DNA of 64,000 nucleotides. It comes from Nitrospira sp. UBA2082 (GTDB lineage Bacteria; Nitrospirota; Nitrospiria; Nitrospirales; Nitrospiraceae). The notes below the pieces were generated by a model that saw only the letters and a list, made by a program, of their open reading frames with translations, searched no databases and had not been told where the DNA came from. Below, in pieces: positions 61,675 through 64,000 of this stretch. Location of the stretch: assembly GCA_002331335.1 (NCBI GenBank), contig DCZO01000035.1:1-64000 (forward strand), given 5' to 3'. Made by a program: the position numbers and the translations under genes. Positions within the stretch are counted from its first letter, which is position 1; each line of letters starts with the position of its first letter.

Positions 61675-63579
61675 TCAGAAGAATGCTTGCAGAGAAACCG
61701 CCACATCATTGTCGCGGTCGCGATGGTTGTAATCCACCCGCACCGCCCAATTCTGGGCAAGGGTGACACGCGAGCCGGCATACCAGCGAATGTCGTCCGA
61801 TGTATCGCCGAACGGATACCGTCGATACGACCACGACAGCATCAGCTTCCAGCGATCGGTCATATCCGTCAACATCCCCACCGTGGCGCCACCGCCGACC
61901 CGGTGCCGCTCCTCATAGGCCTTGCTGTAGTTCGCCTCGGCCTCGGCGAACGCAAAATAGACTTCCCGATTGAGCACATGGGATTCCATCGCCGCCCCAA
62001 CTCCTCCATCAACGACCACGTTGTCGCAGAGTTGACAGCTCCGTCGGCGGACCGTGTCCATCCCCACGTTCACCCTCCACGACGGCGCCCGGAACAGATT
62101 ATCGATCGGCGAGAGAGACACGATGTTGACCAGTGTCGCCCGTTCGACTCTGACACGGTCTGCCTGATTGTAACGACGCACCGTGACTGCAAATGCTTCA
62201 AGTTGCGCATCCGGTGTGTAACCCGGCTCCGGATCGAGGAGATTGTGATAGACGGCGCGGAACGATGCCTCTTCAAACGTGTCGTGGTTGCGCCAGCCGC
62301 CTCCCACCGTCAGCCGGGACGTCCGGTGCCCGACATCCGGCTGCCTGGTATAGGGACGGATCTCGACGTCCTCCGAGGGAATCGACAGCTTGCTCCGCTC
62401 CGTCAGAACTACCCGGTTGCGCTCTTTATAGACCGTCACCTCCGGATCGTCGTTTTCCCCTTTGTAGCGAAGATAATCCGATGCGACATCGAGGACGAAG
62501 GCCTGCCGCTTCACAGGCAGTGCGGCAAAGGCGACATCCACGATCATGTCCGGATTATTCATAATGCGGTTCGACAGCGTTTTTTCTTCATCCGTCAGCA
62601 GAAGCCGCTTCCGCTTAATGATCGTACTGCGGGAAGGCCGGTAGACCGGCGTTCCCACCAACCCCGGAGAGTCCACGATGGCTCGGACCGTGTCGGCCGG
62701 AATAGTCCAGAGATAGAATCGGTCTCGTAAATGCAGGTCGGGGCTGGCGTACTCTAGGAGGGACAGAATATGATAAGAGCAATTTTCCCTGAAAAAGAAA
62801 TAGTCGAAGTAAGCGTTGCCCATCTCCCACGCGTGCATCAGAAGCCGGTCGATCTGGGCGGCTGTCAGATTGAGCGGATATTCCCACATATCCCGATTCT
62901 CGATGTCGCGGTAGTTTTGGACTTTCAGGTAATAGGGAGGTGTGGAAAAGAATCCCTTGTAGCCGCCGAAAATCCCCAGGTACGCGTATTCGATGCCGGC
63001 ACCGGGCGGCACGTCTGCGGCATAGTCGATCGTATAGGCGAGTAGTCGTGTCTGCTCCGTTTGCCCCTTCTGGTCGATCCGTAAGAAAGTATGGCCGAAC
63101 ATGGAGGCGGGATTGTTCAGGAACGCTGCGGGAAAGATCAGGCTGACTCCCTGGGGGCTCATCTCGGCCAGCCAGCGGTCAAACCGGCCGCATACTTGGG
63201 GTACAAGCCGGCCAGGATCAAACTGCAATCGTTCCTTCAACCAGTGATACCGGGCGATGAAGGCGCATTGCGCCGGCTGTTTCGAGCGGCCGACCGGATC
63301 GGCTGAAAACAACTGCACGATCGTCGCGTCAAGCTCCGCCTGCGGATCGTCTTTGCCCTGGGGTGATAGAAAAAACCCCGGGTCATCTTCCTCACTCGCC
63401 ACCCCTCCCAACAGATTGGGTTGATAATGGAGCAAGAGATGCCATTCCCGTTCGTCGGCCAAACGGGCCTGCCGTGCCCGCTCGACCAATTCCTGCTGAT
63501 ACGCATGAGAACCGGGATCGGCGAGACCGTGGGTTGGGATACTGAAAAAGACGATGAGCGCAAACAGAATGTGGATCAC
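61675..63579 (-). CDS. DUF4105 outer-membrane protein
   Basis: About 634 residues. The hydrophobic start (IHILFALIVFFSIP) looks like a signal peptide. The middle part (SLIFPAAFLNNPASMFGHTFLRID, then NRDMWEYPLNLTAAQIDRLL and FFFRENCSYHILSLLEYA) is the DUF4105 core, with conserved His, Cys and Glu. The C-terminal third looks like an outer-membrane barrel. GTG 63579 is chosen because the frame upstream to 63621 runs through a terminator hairpin at 63600-63629. Such genes often lie next to DUF3015 genes; function unknown. Confidence 0.78.
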   Translation of the reverse strand: MIHILFALIVFFSIPTHGLADPGSHAYQQELVERARQARLADEREWHLLLHYQPNLLGGVASEEDDPGFFLSPQGKDDPQAELDATIVQLFSADPVGRSKQPAQCAFIARYHWLKERLQFDPGRLVPQVCGRFDRWLAEMSPQGVSLIFPAAFLNNPASMFGHTFLRIDQKGQTEQTRLLAYTIDYAADVPPGAGIEYAYLGIFGGYKGFFSTPPYYLKVQNYRDIENRDMWEYPLNLTAAQIDRLLMHAWEMGNAYFDYFFFRENCSYHILSLLEYASPDLHLRDRFYLWTIPADTVRAIVDSPGLVGTPVYRPSRSTIIKRKRLLLTDEEKTLSNRIMNNPDMIVDVAFAALPVKRQAFVLDVASDYLRYKGENDDPEVTVYKERNRVVLTERSKLSIPSEDVEIRPYTRQPDVGHRTSRLTVGGGWRNHDTFEEASFRAVYHNLLDPEPGYTPDAQLEAFAVTVRRYNQADRVRVERATLVNIVSLSPIDNLFRAPSWRVNVGMDTVRRRSCQLCDNVVVDGGVGAAMESHVLNREVYFAFAEAEANYSKAYEERHRVGGGATVGMLTDMTDRWKLMLSWSYRRYPFGDTSDDIRWYAGSRVTLAQNWAVRVDYNHRDRDNDVAVSLQAFF

Positions 63580-63599
63580 TGCAGCAGGTGGAGAGAGAA

Positions 63600-63629
63600 A
63601 GGGGCCTTCACCGAATGGCAAAGGCCCCT
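63600..63629 (-). terminator. Rho-independent terminator
   Basis: AGGGGCCTT (63600-63608) and AAGGCCCCT (63621-63629) form a nine-base-pair stem with a 12-base loop. On the minus strand it is followed by TTTCTCTCT. It lies 14 bases after the DUF3015 stop and before the DUF4105 start. Confidence 0.72.
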
Positions 63630-63642
63630 GAAAGGAAATCGA

Positions 63643-64000
63643 CTAGTTCAACGCGACCTTCGCCAAGGCAGGATTGGCGGAAATCCCTTCATTCAACGCC
63701 TGGACCATCGCCGCTGGGGAAAGATCACCCGATCCGGAGAGTGCTGCATAGCGCTCTTGGGCCATCGCGAAGAAGGCCGTATGCTGCGGCTGAGCAACTC
63801 CCAGAAGCGTCGCCATCGACGCCAGGTGCTCACCGCGCCCCTGCGCCATTTCCTGAGCCAGCGCATCCGCGTTCAGCTCTGCAAACATGGTGGCCTTCTG
63901 TTCGGCCCACACCCGGCCATCATCCGTGCAACCCAGGGTCCCCGTAGACATCCCGAACGTCTGAGAGCCAAATGAACCATTGGTCGTCGCCATCAGAATC
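63643..64000 (-). CDS. DUF3015 protein (5' end beyond window)
   Basis: The visible 119 residues are the C-terminal part of a DUF3015 protein: ATTNGSFGSQTFGMSTGTLGC followed by helices rich in Ala and Gln. Full-length members have a signal peptide and a first Cys-containing part that lies beyond the window end, so the ATG at 63993 is not the true start. The function is unknown, though these small periplasmic proteins often accompany DUF4105. A terminator lies 14 bases after the stop. Confidence 0.8.
   Translation of the reverse strand, partial: ILMATTNGSFGSQTFGMSTGTLGCTDDGRVWAEQKATMFAELNADALAQEMAQGRGEHLASMATLLGVAQPQHTAFFAMAQERYAALSGSGDLSPAAMVQALNEGISANPALAKVALN

Noticed and set aside
61687..62730. 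347-codon frame opposite the DUF4105 gene
   Set aside because: Antisense to a recognisable DUF4105 core; many His/Arg, no signal.
1..64000. CRISPR array, tRNA, rRNA, transposase or prophage
   Set aside because: No regularly spaced repeats, no tRNA-like cloverleaf and no transposase or phage protein was recognised on either strand.

Overview
The window is a GC-rich, densely coded stretch of a Gram-negative-type bacterial chromosome. Outer-membrane lipoproteins, an RND efflux set, two sigma-54 activators, a DUF3015/DUF4105 pair, a ferredoxin/metallo-beta-lactamase fusion and many compact operons with Shine-Dalgarno-led starts fit the phylum Nitrospirota (Nitrospira-like). That assignment is inference from gene content; no rRNA, tRNA or nitrite-oxidation gene is present to prove it. 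No CRISPR array, transposase or prophage was seen.

Left part (1-14.3 kb, almost all on the minus strand): a BT1-type transporter, an SDR, a ferredoxin-MBL protein, an AlkA-type glycosylase and a nitroreductase follow a complete tripartite RND efflux operon (adaptor, pump, outer-membrane channel). Upstream lie a STAS protein, a methyltransferase, a small zinc-ribbon gene and a GAF-type sigma-54 activator. A near-consensus sigma-54 promoter and a set of TGCCGA inverted repeats sit between the activator gene and the zinc-ribbon gene, which looks like a local regulatory circuit. A double CDGSH gene and a CPA2 antiporter are divergent.

Middle (16-46 kb): a minus-strand stress/redox set (two VOC proteins, DUF5069, DsbA-like, pirin, NmrA-like) lies behind a palindromic operator; an OmpR-type two-component system has an 11-bp-period binding box and a 27-residue membrane peptide downstream; then come two glycine-zipper lipoproteins, an orphan CbbQ/NirQ ATPase and a large hybrid kinase. 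At 28.4-36.2 kb a divergent cluster joins a YkgJ-DUF2156 fusion with an ATP-grasp-like protein, a glutaredoxin-like protein, lysine 2,3-aminomutase, dCTP deaminase and two sugar-transfer proteins. Next are an aldehyde dehydrogenase, a tautomerase, a PAS/GAF sigma-54 activator, a decayed duplicate of a zinc-ribbon gene and small lipoproteins.

Right part (47-64 kb): an aryl-polyene / xanthomonadin-type pigment locus. The plus-strand arm carries a flavin-dependent halogenase-like protein, a chorismatase (FkbO/Hyg5/XanB2 family, the likely source of a hydroxybenzoate starter), a NodB-type deacetylase and a lipoprotein. The convergent minus-strand arm, with many start/stop overlaps, carries a methyltransferase, ACP, AMP-ligase, hotdog dehydratase, LpxL-like acyltransferase, LolA-like protein, MMPL exporter, ketosynthase, a nucleophile-less ketosynthase partner, a second dehydratase, a ketoreductase and a glycosyltransferase. 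Together these could make, tailor, attach to lipid and export an aryl polyene, possibly halogenated. DUF4105 and DUF3015 genes lie behind it.

A further noteworthy feature is a palindromic repeat family: two intergenic elements (24256-24352 and 37025-37145) have the same conserved core but unrelated 23-bp inverted arms.
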